Assembly (NCBI GenBank): GCA_023263995.1
Contig: JALQTQ010000003.1
Location: 1 to 46,956, forward strand
DNA length: 46,956 bases
Direction of reading: 5' to 3'
Source: Akkermansiaceae bacterium
GTDB lineage: Bacteria > Verrucomicrobiota > Verrucomicrobiia > Verrucomicrobiales > Akkermansiaceae
Shown piece after piece: positions 27,080 through 35,634 of the stretch; the stretch's first letter is position 1; every line of letters begins with the position of its first letter. The position numbers and the translations under genes were made by a program. Under the pieces are notes generated by a model. The model searched no databases, had not been told where the DNA came from, and saw only the letters and a program-made list of their open reading frames with translations.

Positions 27080-28288
27080 ATGAAAAGGTTGCTCCCTGCC
27101 CTAATGACGGTTGGTTTCGCCACGGCCTCGACTTGGTCCGCCTATCTCGGGCCAAATGGAAATGGTACCGCCGAAGGCGAAATTTCCGAGAAAATCCAGA
27201 AGGAAGGACCCAAAACCCTTTGGAAAGCCAAGATCGGCACGGGTTGCTCCAGTTTCACTACCGCTCAAGGGCGGGCCTTTACCGTCGGCAACATCGACGA
27301 TCGCGATACTCTTTGGTGTTTCGATGCCCAGACCGGCAAGGTCCTCTGGAAGAAAACCTACGATGAAAAGCTCGCTCCAAAATTCTACGACGGAGGCCCG
27401 GGAGCCACCCCGATCGTCGATGGGGATCTAGTCTATAATCTTTCCAAATCGGGTCGCTTTTCCTGTCATGATCTCAAGACCGGGGACGAGAAATGGGTGA
27501 TCGACTTCCAAAAGGATTTCGACGGTAACATGCCCACTTGGGGATACTCCTCATCGCCGGTGGTCTATGGGGAGGTCCTTCTTTGCTTGCCCTGCGCCAA
27601 GGAGGGCTCGCTCGTGGCCCTCGACAAAAAGACCGGGAAAGAAGTCTGGCGCTCCACGCATACCGCACGGCCTGGTTATTCCGCTCCCGTTCTCTACCAA
27701 CACGAAGGCAAGGATGCTGCAGCGGTCTTTCATGGGCGAACTCTCGTCGGATACGACCTCAGCAAGAAGGGCAAGGTGCTCTACGAATACGATTGGCGGA
27801 CTCCTTATGATGTCAATGCCTCAAACCCACAGGTCCTTGGCAACCTCATCCACATCTCCTCGGGATATGGGATGGGATACGCTGTTCTTGACATTGGCAA
27901 AGCGAAGCCCGAGCTCGTGCACCGCGACCGCGACCGCCCCATGATCTTCCAGAATTGTTTCGTGGAAGATGGCGATCTCATCGGGTGCTTCGGCGACAAG
28001 CGAAAGCAGGCCGAACTTTACCGCATGGACTTCAAGACCGGCAAAATTCGCTGGACCCATGAGGTTCCCGGTAGCCGGGGATCGACCGCCAAGATCGGCG
28101 ACACCATCGTGGCTCTCACGGAAACCGGGATGGTGGTTTTCGGGAAAGCCGGTCTGGATCAATTCACCGAAACCGGGAGACACCAAGTCCTCAAAGAACT
28201 TTGCTGGGCCCCTCTCGCCATTGGTGAAGGCAAACTCTTCGCCCGCACCAACCAAGGCGAAATGGTTTGCCTCGACCTCAAGAACTGA
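27080..28288 (+). CDS. Secreted PQQ-like beta-propeller repeat protein
   Basis: 402 residues with a signal peptide (MKRLLPALMTVGFATAST). The rest is made of propeller blades with the Trp-containing repeat: LWCFDAQTGKVLWKK, SCHDLKTGDEKWVIDF, LVALDKKTGKEVWRS and YRMDFKTGKIRWTHEV. The form is that of PQQ-like or WD40-like propellers, which often do not bind PQQ; the residues of true quinoprotein dehydrogenases were not seen. The family is very common in Planctomycetota and Verrucomicrobiota, where it may act as a binding scaffold. The role is unknown. Confidence 0.9.
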   Translation: MKRLLPALMTVGFATASTWSAYLGPNGNGTAEGEISEKIQKEGPKTLWKAKIGTGCSSFTTAQGRAFTVGNIDDRDTLWCFDAQTGKVLWKKTYDEKLAPKFYDGGPGATPIVDGDLVYNLSKSGRFSCHDLKTGDEKWVIDFQKDFDGNMPTWGYSSSPVVYGEVLLCLPCAKEGSLVALDKKTGKEVWRSTHTARPGYSAPVLYQHEGKDAAAVFHGRTLVGYDLSKKGKVLYEYDWRTPYDVNASNPQVLGNLIHISSGYGMGYAVLDIGKAKPELVHRDRDRPMIFQNCFVEDGDLIGCFGDKRKQAELYRMDFKTGKIRWTHEVPGSRGSTAKIGDTIVALTETGMVVFGKAGLDQFTETGRHQVLKELCWAPLAIGEGKLFARTNQGEMVCLDLKN

Positions 28289-28378
28289 GGATCGACCCCG
28301 AGGGTCTGTCAACCAGAACACCTGCGATTTTGGGAAAAGACCTCGCTTGCTTGCTCATCGGAAACATAGAATGGCGCA

Positions 28379-29191
28379 ATGAAATGGCGGGGTGAAAGGC
28401 GAAGACGATTAATGGCTGCTCTGGTCCTGACGGTTGGAGCGGCCCATGGCGAGCCCCTGATTGTCGCGCATCGGGGTGCCTCCCGGGATGCCCCCGAAAA
28501 TACCCTGCCCGCTTTCCGGCTGGCTTGGGAGCAAAAGGCCGACGCCATCGAGGGGGATTTTCATCTTACCCGCGATGGACACATCGTTTGCCTTCATGAT
28601 CGGGACACCGCAAAGGTAGCGGAGGAAAAGCTCGTGGCGCGCGAATCCAGCTTGGCCGAGCTTCGTAAGCTCGACGTGGGTCGAAGTCATGCCCCGGAGT
28701 TTGTTGGCACCCGCATTCCCACCATCGCCGAGGTCTTCGCGACGGTCCCCGAAGGCGGAAAAATCTTCGTGGAAGTCAAATGCGGACCCGAGATGATTCC
28801 AGCCTTGCTGCGAGAAGTCAAAGAGTCGGGCCTCCGAACCCATCAGGTCGTTGTGATTTCCTTTGATGCTGCCGTCATCAAAACCCTGGAAAAGAAGGCT
28901 CCCCGGTTTGAAACCGCCTGGCTCTCGAGTTTCCGGAAGACCAAAGACGGCGCAATTTCCCCGTCCTCGGAAAAGGTTCTCGAGACCCTGCGCGCGATTG
29001 GGGCTGACGGGTTCAGCTCGTCCCAAGATCGAATCGATCAGGCTTTCATCAGGGAAATCCAGAATGCCGGATTCCACTACCACGTTTGGACGGTCGATCA
29101 CGGCGAGACTGCGAAACGCTTCCGACAATGGGGGGCTCGCTCCATCACCACCAACCTCCCCGGGCCCATTCGACAGAAGCTTTCGGAATGA
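28379..29191 (+). CDS. Glycerophosphodiester phosphodiesterase family protein
   Basis: 270 residues. A basic start and short hydrophobic stretch (RRRLMAALVLTVGAAHG) suggest export. The GDPD domain is complete: VAHRGASRDAPENTLPAF, then AIEGDFHLTRDGHIVCLHD with metal-binding Glu and Asp and the second catalytic His. The late HVWTVD block and TTNLPG end are typical. It hydrolyses glycerophosphodiesters to glycerol-3-phosphate and an alcohol, which supports phosphate or lipid recycling in the periplasm. It lies 90 bases after the propeller gene on the same strand. Confidence 0.94.
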   Translation: MKWRGERRRRLMAALVLTVGAAHGEPLIVAHRGASRDAPENTLPAFRLAWEQKADAIEGDFHLTRDGHIVCLHDRDTAKVAEEKLVARESSLAELRKLDVGRSHAPEFVGTRIPTIAEVFATVPEGGKIFVEVKCGPEMIPALLREVKESGLRTHQVVVISFDAAVIKTLEKKAPRFETAWLSSFRKTKDGAISPSSEKVLETLRAIGADGFSSSQDRIDQAFIREIQNAGFHYHVWTVDHGETAKRFRQWGARSITTNLPGPIRQKLSE

Positions 29192-29294
29192 TTTCGCCCT
29201 TTCGATCTTCGATCCTCCTTGATCAGGACGAATAGCCCAGTTTTGGCCGGGTGGCAGTTTGCCCCGGCTTTCTCTCCCAAAGCGCGGACAGGCG

Positions 29295-30935
29295 TCACTC
29301 AGGACGTGGGGCCTGATGCCAGGCTCCGCCCAGGATGCTGCGGGCGTCGTATCCGTGATTGGCGAGGATGCGGGCCGCGAAGTAACTGGTTTTTCCCATC
29401 TGGCAAACGGTGAAGACCGGACGTGATTGGTCGACTTCCGCAAGGCGATCCCGGAGGGTCGGCAGCGGGATGTTGGTAGCCCCAGGCACGGGAAGTTTTT
29501 CCACCACCGCCGGGGGACGAACGTCGACAATTTGTTCGCCTTCGGCGTCCTCCAATGCTTGCACCGGAATCAAGAGGCCATTCCGCATGTTGGTGGCCGC
29601 AAAGCCCGCGACATTGATGACATCCTTGGCCGAGCCAAAGGGCGGAGCATAGGCCAGCTCGAGGTGCACGAGATCATCGATCGTCATCCTCCCGCGGATC
29701 GCGGTGGCAAGGACATCGAGGCGCTTGTCGACCCCGTCGACCCCCACCGCTTCCGCGCCGAGGAGGCACCCGTCATCAGGTGACCAGAGGATTTTCAGGG
29801 TGATGGTCTCGGCCCCGGGAAAGTAGGAGGCATGCGAGGGACCATTGACAGTCACCGTTTCGTAGGGTGTTTCAGTGGCGGCGAGACGCTTTTCACTCGC
29901 CCCGGTGAGGCCTGCAGCGACTTCAAAAACCCTCACGATGGCGGTGCCGATGGAGCCGGGGTAAGGCTGGGCTTTCTCTCCCCAAAAAATGTGATCAGCA
30001 GCGGTCCGGCCCTGACGGTTGGCTGGGCCCCCGAGAGGAATGGCAGTATGACCGCCGACCAGCGGATCGGGTGACTCACACACGTCGCCCACCGCATAAA
30101 TATCGCCCACATTCGTCCGTTGGTAGGAATCAACAGTGATGTGTCCGCGGGGCCCAATCGCCAAGCCCGCCGCTCTTGCCAGCTGGCTGTCGGGACGCAC
30201 GCCGATCGCGAGGATGACTAGATCAGCCGGAACCTCGCGGCCACTGGTAAGCCGGGCCGTCACGGCGGTTTCGTCGCCCCGGAATCCCTCGATGCCGTCG
30301 CCGAGAATCAAATCGACGCCCCTGGCGCGCAGCTCCCGTTCCAAAGGGCGTGTCATTTCGGGATCGAGCTGCGGCAGAACCTGTCCTTGCAATTCGATCA
30401 AGGAGACCTCCTTGCCGATCTCGATCAATTGTTCGGCCATTTCCAGTCCGATGAAGCCAGCACCCACGATCGTCACCCGTGAGGCCGAAGCGGCAGCAGC
30501 GATGATTCGGTCCATGTCCTGCAGATTGCGCAGGGTGAGGATCTTTTCGTGACCGATTCCGGCAAGGGGCGGACGCACCGGGCTGGCCCCCGGAGAGAGG
30601 ATGAGTTTGTCGTAGGCCATCACTGACTCGGTGCCATCTCTCAACGAGTGCAGCGTGACGGCGCGCTGGACGGGATCGATGGAGGTGGCCTCGGTAAGAG
30701 TCAGGACCTCAAGGTTGAGCAAGGTCCGAAGCGATTCCGGAGTTTGCAACGCCAGTTCCGAGCGTTCGGCGATTTCCCCACCGATGTGGTAAGGCAGACC
30801 GCAGTTCGCGAAAGAAACATCGGGACCCCGCTCGATGAGCGTGATGCGGGCGGATTCGCTGTGGCGTCGGGCCCGAGCGGCTGCAGACGCGCCGCCGGCC
30901 ACGCCTCCGATGATTACGATGTGAGGAGAATTCAT
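29295..30935 (-). CDS. CoA-disulfide reductase-type flavoprotein with C-terminal rhodanese domain
   Basis: 546 residues. The FAD loop (HIVIIGGVAGGASAAARARR) and the active Cys45 in SFANCGLPYHIGG define the CoA-disulfide reductase / NADH oxidase group. A second nucleotide loop VTIVGAGFIGLEMAEQL binds NAD(P)H. The last 90 residues form a rhodanese domain with Cys511 in VCQMGKTSYF. This fusion is known as CoADR-RHD and reduces CoA disulfides, polysulfides or CoA persulfides. A thiol-redox or sulfur-handling role is likely. The gene stands alone, divergent from the Whirly-like gene. Confidence 0.93.
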   Translation of the reverse strand: MNSPHIVIIGGVAGGASAAARARRHSESARITLIERGPDVSFANCGLPYHIGGEIAERSELALQTPESLRTLLNLEVLTLTEATSIDPVQRAVTLHSLRDGTESVMAYDKLILSPGASPVRPPLAGIGHEKILTLRNLQDMDRIIAAAASASRVTIVGAGFIGLEMAEQLIEIGKEVSLIELQGQVLPQLDPEMTRPLERELRARGVDLILGDGIEGFRGDETAVTARLTSGREVPADLVILAIGVRPDSQLARAAGLAIGPRGHITVDSYQRTNVGDIYAVGDVCESPDPLVGGHTAIPLGGPANRQGRTAADHIFWGEKAQPYPGSIGTAIVRVFEVAAGLTGASEKRLAATETPYETVTVNGPSHASYFPGAETITLKILWSPDDGCLLGAEAVGVDGVDKRLDVLATAIRGRMTIDDLVHLELAYAPPFGSAKDVINVAGFAATNMRNGLLIPVQALEDAEGEQIVDVRPPAVVEKLPVPGATNIPLPTLRDRLAEVDQSRPVFTVCQMGKTSYFAARILANHGYDARSILGGAWHQAPRPE

Positions 30936-31137
30936 GGATGTGCTGCTTTGGGAATGAAGAGTCGTTGAAATGCTTCGACAGAGACGATTGAGAGAGTCGG
31001 TCTTAAGGCGGTAAACACATGCCTTCCGCCAATGCGGCCCTTGAGAACAACCTCCCGTTTATTTGAGAGATGAGAAAATGGGCGACAAGGTAAAATTTGG
31101 TCAAATCAGGGCTGACAGAGCTGGTCCTCTTCCAACT

Positions 31138-31197
31138 TTTGAAATTTTTTCAAAGGAATCCTTGCTCTTTCCTCAAAAATGTGTTCTCTTGAACACA
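31138..31197. promoter_or_regulatory. Three consecutive inverted repeats just upstream of the Whirly-like gene
   Basis: TTTGAAATTTTTTCAAA (31138-31154) has perfect 7-base arms. AAGGAATCCTT (31154-31164) is a perfect short palindrome. TGTGTTC-TCTT-GAACACA (31180-31197) has perfect 7-base arms and ends two bases before the chosen start codon. Together they may serve as operators or as hairpins around the start site; no protein was matched to them. Confidence 0.4.
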
Positions 31198-31199
31198 CT

Positions 31200-31661
31200 A
31201 TGAGTACAACCACGACAAATCAGGAGGTTAAGACTTACCCGAACGGCTATACCATCTACAAGCCGACCCAACGCGGCAGCGGCGGAGCAGTCGGTCTCAA
31301 CCTTAATGCGAGGAAGAATGCCATCTTTGTCGAAGCTGCCAGCCAAAGCGGTGAACGACAATTTGATTGGGACGCCAAAATTATCATGAAGTGGGGCCTT
31401 GCTGACATCGGAACGGTCCTCTCGGTCCTGCAAGGTCGAACGACGCAGGCCAAGCTGTTTCATAAGACCGAATTGGCCAACAGCTCGTGCGAACTCCTCG
31501 CAAATGAAGAGGGGGAACGCGCGCCGTACACCTGCAAGATCTCCCGGCAGGAGGAGGCGGACAAGTCCTTGCGGCGGGTGACTATCCCGATCACGCACGC
31601 CGAAGCGGCATTGTTGGAAACAGCTCTGCGAACCGCGACCGAGCGCATCATGGGCTGGTGA
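31200..31661 (+). CDS. Whirly-like single-stranded nucleic-acid-binding protein
   Basis: 153 residues from the ATG at 31200; an ATG at 31179 would add seven and start inside an inverted repeat. The sequence aligns by eye with the plant Whirly domain along its whole length. GYTIYK matches the start. GERQFDWDAKIIMKWGLADI (51-70) matches RQYDWSRKQVFSLSVTEIG, and GTVLSVL then KLFHKT matches NLVSL...EFFHDP. VTIPITHAEAALL and ERIMGW at the end match VYIPITKAEFAVL and PHLIGW. The lysine-rich KGKAALT loop that marks plant Whirlies is not conserved (KPTQRGSGGAV here). Whirlies bind single-stranded DNA as tetramers and affect DNA repair and transcription in organelles. A similar role in the nucleoid is inference. 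Confidence 0.72.
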   Translation: MSTTTTNQEVKTYPNGYTIYKPTQRGSGGAVGLNLNARKNAIFVEAASQSGERQFDWDAKIIMKWGLADIGTVLSVLQGRTTQAKLFHKTELANSSCELLANEEGERAPYTCKISRQEEADKSLRRVTIPITHAEAALLETALRTATERIMGW

Positions 31662-31850
31662 CCCCGCCCGCTTGGTAGGACACTGAGTGAGACCCCTTCA
31701 CACACCGAATCTCTCCGAGGAAAATTGCTCAGCCTGTGAGCTGATCAAAGAAGCTTTTTTCCATCTGTTGCAAGTGATCCCCGTGGTCATTTCGTGTTCG
31801 GAATTTTCGATGATTGCCTTCAGAGATGGCCTGATTACCTTTGGGGGCTT

Positions 31851-33266
31851 ATGAAAATTTCACGTCGTCAATTGTTTCAAGGAGGCTTATCTGGCGGGGC
31901 GGCCGGAGTGTTGGCGGGGCCAAGCTTGGCCACCGCGAAAGAAGGTGGGACCCCGAGAGGCGGCGCGAAAAAGCCCAGAGGGATTGTCTTTTGCGTGTCT
32001 GATGGCATGAGCCAGGGGGTGTTGTCGATGACCGAAGCTTTTTCTCGGCAGCTCCGGGGTAAGGGAACCCGCTGGTGGGACTTGATGTCGGGGCAAGAAG
32101 CGGTCATGGGCTTGATGGATACCGCTTCGGCCAGTTCCATGGTCACCGATTCCGCTGCCGCCTCAAGTGCCTGGGGTGGCGGCAAACGGGTTCCCAACGG
32201 AAGGATCAACGTGGATGCCGACGGAAATCATCGGGAATCGATCGGAGAGACCCTGCAAAAAAAGGGGGTCAGAATAGGGTTGGTTTCGACTGCCACCATT
32301 ACCCACGCCACGCCGGCTGGCTTTGCCGCCACCGTGCCGAGCCGCGGTCAGGAACACCAGATCGCCGAGCAATATCTCAATCGCGTCGACGTGCTTCTGG
32401 GAGGCGGTTCACAGTTCTTCAAAAAACAGGGACGGGCTGACCGAAGGGACCTGGCCGAGGAGTTTGCGAAAGCAAAATACGATGTTGTGGGTTCACGGGA
32501 TGAATTGTTGAGGTCTCGATCAAAGAAAATCCTAGGGACTTTTTCTCCTGGCTACCTTCCCTACATGGTCGACTATCATCGGGACAAAGAATTGCAGCAG
32601 CGAATTCCCACTCTGGCGGAGATGGCCGAGGCTGCCTTGTCCCGTTTTCTGCATGATGAAGCTCCTTTTCTCATGCAGCTTGAAGGAGCCCGCATTGATC
32701 ATGCAGCGCACAAGAATGACATCGGCGCGATCCTTCATGAGCAAATCGCTTTTGACGATGCTGTGTCGAAGGTGCTTCAGATGGTCGGCGAGCGCGACGA
32801 GATCCTCGTCATCCTCACCAGCGATCATGGTAATGCCAATCCCGCACTGAACGGCACCGGCCCTGGATATCGTGACACCAACGAGGTTTTCTCGCGCATC
32901 GCCCGGATCAAAGGATCAGCAGAGTCTTTTATGAGCCAATGGAATCGGTCGAAGAAAAAAGACAGCACTGCGATGACCGAGCTCATGGAGTCGGTCTACG
33001 GTTTCAAACCGGCGCTGCCGGAGTTGCAGGCTCTCATGGATCGGTTGGGGGGGAGAAAGGTGACCGAGTGGAGTGATCAACTCTCCAATCCTGAAGGTTT
33101 GTTAGGTCAGATCGTTGGAAACGTCACTGGGACCGGCTGGACGGGTATTGTTCATACTTCGGATCCTACCCAACTGACTGCGCTCGGACCGGGTTCCGAA
33201 AGATTCGGCGGGCTCGTCAGGAATGACTTGGTTCACGGGAAGCTCCTTGAGCTTCTGATGGGTTAG
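31851..33266 (+). CDS. Alkaline phosphatase (PhoA superfamily), Tat-exported
   Basis: 471 residues from the ATG at 31851, which puts a twin-arginine signal at the start (SRRQLFQGGLSGGAAGVLAG). An upstream in-frame start at 31794 would hide it. The active site is clear: Asp51 in CVSDGMSQG binds metal, Ser101 in MVTDSAAASSAWG is the nucleophile, and the later metal ligands lie in ARIDHAAHKND and LTSDHGNANP. It releases phosphate from monoesters in the periplasm. Tat export fits a cofactor-loaded enzyme folded before export. A Pho box was not recognised upstream. Confidence 0.93.
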   Translation: MKISRRQLFQGGLSGGAAGVLAGPSLATAKEGGTPRGGAKKPRGIVFCVSDGMSQGVLSMTEAFSRQLRGKGTRWWDLMSGQEAVMGLMDTASASSMVTDSAAASSAWGGGKRVPNGRINVDADGNHRESIGETLQKKGVRIGLVSTATITHATPAGFAATVPSRGQEHQIAEQYLNRVDVLLGGGSQFFKKQGRADRRDLAEEFAKAKYDVVGSRDELLRSRSKKILGTFSPGYLPYMVDYHRDKELQQRIPTLAEMAEAALSRFLHDEAPFLMQLEGARIDHAAHKNDIGAILHEQIAFDDAVSKVLQMVGERDEILVILTSDHGNANPALNGTGPGYRDTNEVFSRIARIKGSAESFMSQWNRSKKKDSTAMTELMESVYGFKPALPELQALMDRLGGRKVTEWSDQLSNPEGLLGQIVGNVTGTGWTGIVHTSDPTQLTALGPGSERFGGLVRNDLVHGKLLELLMG

Positions 33267-33277
33267 ATTTCCGCGAT

Positions 33278-34210
33278 TTATCCCACCCGCTCAACTTCGG
33301 TGGCCGCGGCCGAAGCCTCGATGGCTGAGTAGATCAATCCGCCGGCGGCAACATTCTCGAGGCTGAAGACAGCAGCTTCGCCCAATTCAGCGGCTTTCAC
33401 ACTGCGCGCCTCGAGGATGGGAATGATGTGAATGTCGCGGCATCCGAAGATGGCGCGCTCAAGCCAGTCGGGGGTGCGGGCGTAACAGCGATGGTTTTCC
33501 GAATCAAAAGTTGCCTCGGTATTGAGCTTGCTGGGCGACCAGCGGTTGCCGTGAATGTGCAGAACCTGCGAGAGGTTGCTCTTGACCGCTGAGTAGATGA
33601 GAAAAATCAAAACTCCGAAGGCGACCAAGAGGGGAATGCCGGGACTGAAGGTCGGATCAAAGGTCTGAAAGAACTTCCAAACTCCGGCGCTCACCTCCAC
33701 CGAGCCGGTTGCCTGCAAGACAATCCAAGTCACCGCCACCGCGATCATCACGCCGATAAGAGAACCGACCATACGGCCGCCAACGTCTTCACCAATCGTG
33801 GCCAGAACGAGAAGCAGGGAGAGGGCCCAGATCACGCCCATGACTTGGAGAGCGACCGGATCAGAAAGCAGAGACGAAAGGATCACCAAGATCAGGGTGA
33901 TTGGGAGAAGAGGATAGGCATAGACCAAATCGTTGTATCCACGAATTTTTCCCTTCCCGGTGGCAACGATTTTTTTGGCCTCCCGTCCGGCGAAGAAACC
34001 CGGGAGGAAAAAGACGAGGTAAAAGAGCTGACGGAGATAGTAGATCTTGCCCCCTATTCCCCGAAAGGGCGACTCATGGGAGGCGAGCCTCTTGTCACGG
34101 GCCAACTTGCTTTGGTCGAGAATTTCCGTGCTAGGTTTTCTCTCCGGTTTCTGGTTGGGAATTTCTTCCCGAGGTTCTACCGATGCGGGTTGTTCGTCTT
34201 GGGTCGTCAT
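33278..34210 (-). CDS. Membrane protein of unknown function
   Basis: 310 residues; no family was recognised. A charged, Pro/Glu-rich start of about 60 residues leads to four or five hydrophobic helices (e.g. YYLRQLFYLVFFLPGFF, LLPITLILVILSSLL, VGVMIAVAVTWIVL-like stretch, IPLLVAFGVLIFLIY). A C-terminal domain of about 100 residues follows (HGNRWSPSKLNTEATFD to the end), rich in Ala and Glu and possibly cytoplasmic. The stop is 11 bases from the alkaline phosphatase stop, convergent. The 281-base gap upstream to the LOG gene holds a perfect 8-base hairpin but no gene. Confidence 0.75.
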   Translation of the reverse strand: MTTQDEQPASVEPREEIPNQKPERKPSTEILDQSKLARDKRLASHESPFRGIGGKIYYLRQLFYLVFFLPGFFAGREAKKIVATGKGKIRGYNDLVYAYPLLPITLILVILSSLLSDPVALQVMGVIWALSLLLVLATIGEDVGGRMVGSLIGVMIAVAVTWIVLQATGSVEVSAGVWKFFQTFDPTFSPGIPLLVAFGVLIFLIYSAVKSNLSQVLHIHGNRWSPSKLNTEATFDSENHRCYARTPDWLERAIFGCRDIHIIPILEARSVKAAELGEAAVFSLENVAAGGLIYSAIEASAAATEVERVG

Positions 34211-34280
34211 AGTTTCGAGGGGGATGGATGGTCCGGAAGCGGCTCATGTTCCGGGTCAGAACGACGGGAGCTTCACTCTC

Positions 34281-34305
34281 AGCACTCCATACGTTCCGGA
34301 GTGCT
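34281..34305. repeat. Inverted repeat upstream of the membrane-protein gene
   Basis: AGCACTCC (34281-34288) and GGAGTGCT (34298-34305) are perfect 8-base arms around a 9-base loop. The repeat lies 71 bases before the start of the minus-strand gene and could be an operator or a leader hairpin. There is no T-run, so it is not a terminator. Confidence 0.35.
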
Positions 34306-34491
34306 TGCTCCATTACAAGACCTTTCTGATTTTGTCACGCAGGGCAAGATGGGCGAAACGCAGGTCCAAGGAAGCCGGAAGCGAAAAGGCTGGCAGCCCG
34401 CCAGGGTTCATTCAAGTCCGCCTGGCGAAGCCGCTAGTTAATGAACCCAATCCCAACCAGAACGCTCAATTGGGATTTTTCAGACGGTCTC

Positions 34492-35559
34492 TCAGACCGT
34501 TTGGGCCCCTGCGGTGTGCTCGTTGAGTCGCCCCATGACTTCGTCAAGGGACGTGGCCACCTCGTAGTCACCCGGATCACACACCAAAGAAAGCAGGGGC
34601 AAAAGGGAATCCCAAAAACCCCGATGATTTGAATCAGGCCGGTTGTAGATGATCACTTGCTTGCCTTTCATGAGCTCACTGTCTTGCTGCTTGAAAATCA
34701 TCAGTGCGAGAAGCTCCTGGACCGTGCCGGCCCCACCGGGAAAAATGACAAAGGCCGATGAATTCTCAATCATCACTTCCATGCGGGTGTAGATGTCATG
34801 GCGAAGCCAGAAGCGCGCCAAGCCGTCGGGGAGTCCCTCCAACTCGATGATGTGAGGTACATTGGAACCAGCGGTCCATCCTCCAGCGGCCACAGCTCCG
34901 CGGACCACAGCACCCATGATTCCTGATTTTCCGGCACCTGAGACGCAGCCGAAACGATTGGCGGCCAGGCGTCGTCCCAGCTCCTCGCCTTCCGCCAGAT
35001 AGGTCGGATCTTTCAAGGTTGCAGAGCAAAAGACACAGACACTTCCGAGCAGGTCTGGAGGTGGTGGGACGTCATGGGTCGGCAGCACGGTGTCGCATGA
35101 AATTTCGCGCCCCGGGTCCGGGAAGTCTCCCTCCATTGCCAGGTGAAGACGGGCCACAACTTCCTCCGGAGTCGAAGCGGTCAGCAGGAACTCGCGGAAA
35201 TCCTGCTTCACAGTCCCTAATTCCCGCAGGCTCGCCAAGAGTTCAAAGAGTAGATCCCAGGACTCGTCGCTGTTGAGAATCACGGTGGGCTTACGTGCGA
35301 GATGCTTGTCCAAGGTTTGGTATCCCACAAAAATCGAGATGGCCTTGAACATATCTTCAAGCGAGGCCCCCGGGGTGAAGACAAAAGCGTCCGATTCCTT
35401 GAGCTTCTTCTCGATGTTGCAGAGGGTGATCTGTTGATCGCCGTTGGCATTGTAGATGTCCCACCCCGCATTGAAGAGGAGGAATAACAGCTTGGCCCGG
35501 ACCGAACGGCCGGGATCTTTGGCACCAATGACGGTGCCGGAAAGTCTCACAATTGACAT
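34492..35559 (-). CDS. LOG-family (TIGR00730-like) nucleotide phosphoribohydrolase with a degenerate duplicate domain
   Basis: 355 residues from the ATG at 35559 (MSIVRLSGTV). The C-terminal half is a good LOG domain: GSVCVFCSAT, GAGKSGIMGAV, the Arg of WLRHDIYTRMEVM and the signature PGGAGTVQELLAL. LOG enzymes cut nucleoside 5'-monophosphates into base and ribose 5-phosphate. The N-terminal half repeats the same layout but has lost the key residues: DAFVFTPGASLEDMFKAI stands where AFVIFPGGAGTVQELLAL does, and its end (FREFLLTASTPEEVVARL) parallels the C-terminal end. It is divergent from a cytosine deaminase. A hairpin (ACGGTCT-GAG-AGACCGT) spans its stop codon. Confidence 0.85.
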   Translation of the reverse strand: MSIVRLSGTVIGAKDPGRSVRAKLLFLLFNAGWDIYNANGDQQITLCNIEKKLKESDAFVFTPGASLEDMFKAISIFVGYQTLDKHLARKPTVILNSDESWDLLFELLASLRELGTVKQDFREFLLTASTPEEVVARLHLAMEGDFPDPGREISCDTVLPTHDVPPPPDLLGSVCVFCSATLKDPTYLAEGEELGRRLAANRFGCVSGAGKSGIMGAVVRGAVAAGGWTAGSNVPHIIELEGLPDGLARFWLRHDIYTRMEVMIENSSAFVIFPGGAGTVQELLALMIFKQQDSELMKGKQVIIYNRPDSNHRGFWDSLLPLLSLVCDPGDYEVATSLDEVMGRLNEHTAGAQTV

Positions 35560-35634
35560 GACAATGGATGTAGAGCGTTTGATCCGCGTGATTTCCCTCT
35601 CGCGGTGCCCCCAAAGGTAGCCCATTCTGGGAAA

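Noticed and set aside
34440-34480. AATCCCAA...TTGGGATT with following T-run as a terminator
   Set aside because: It would act on the plus strand, but no plus-strand gene ends before it; probably incidental.
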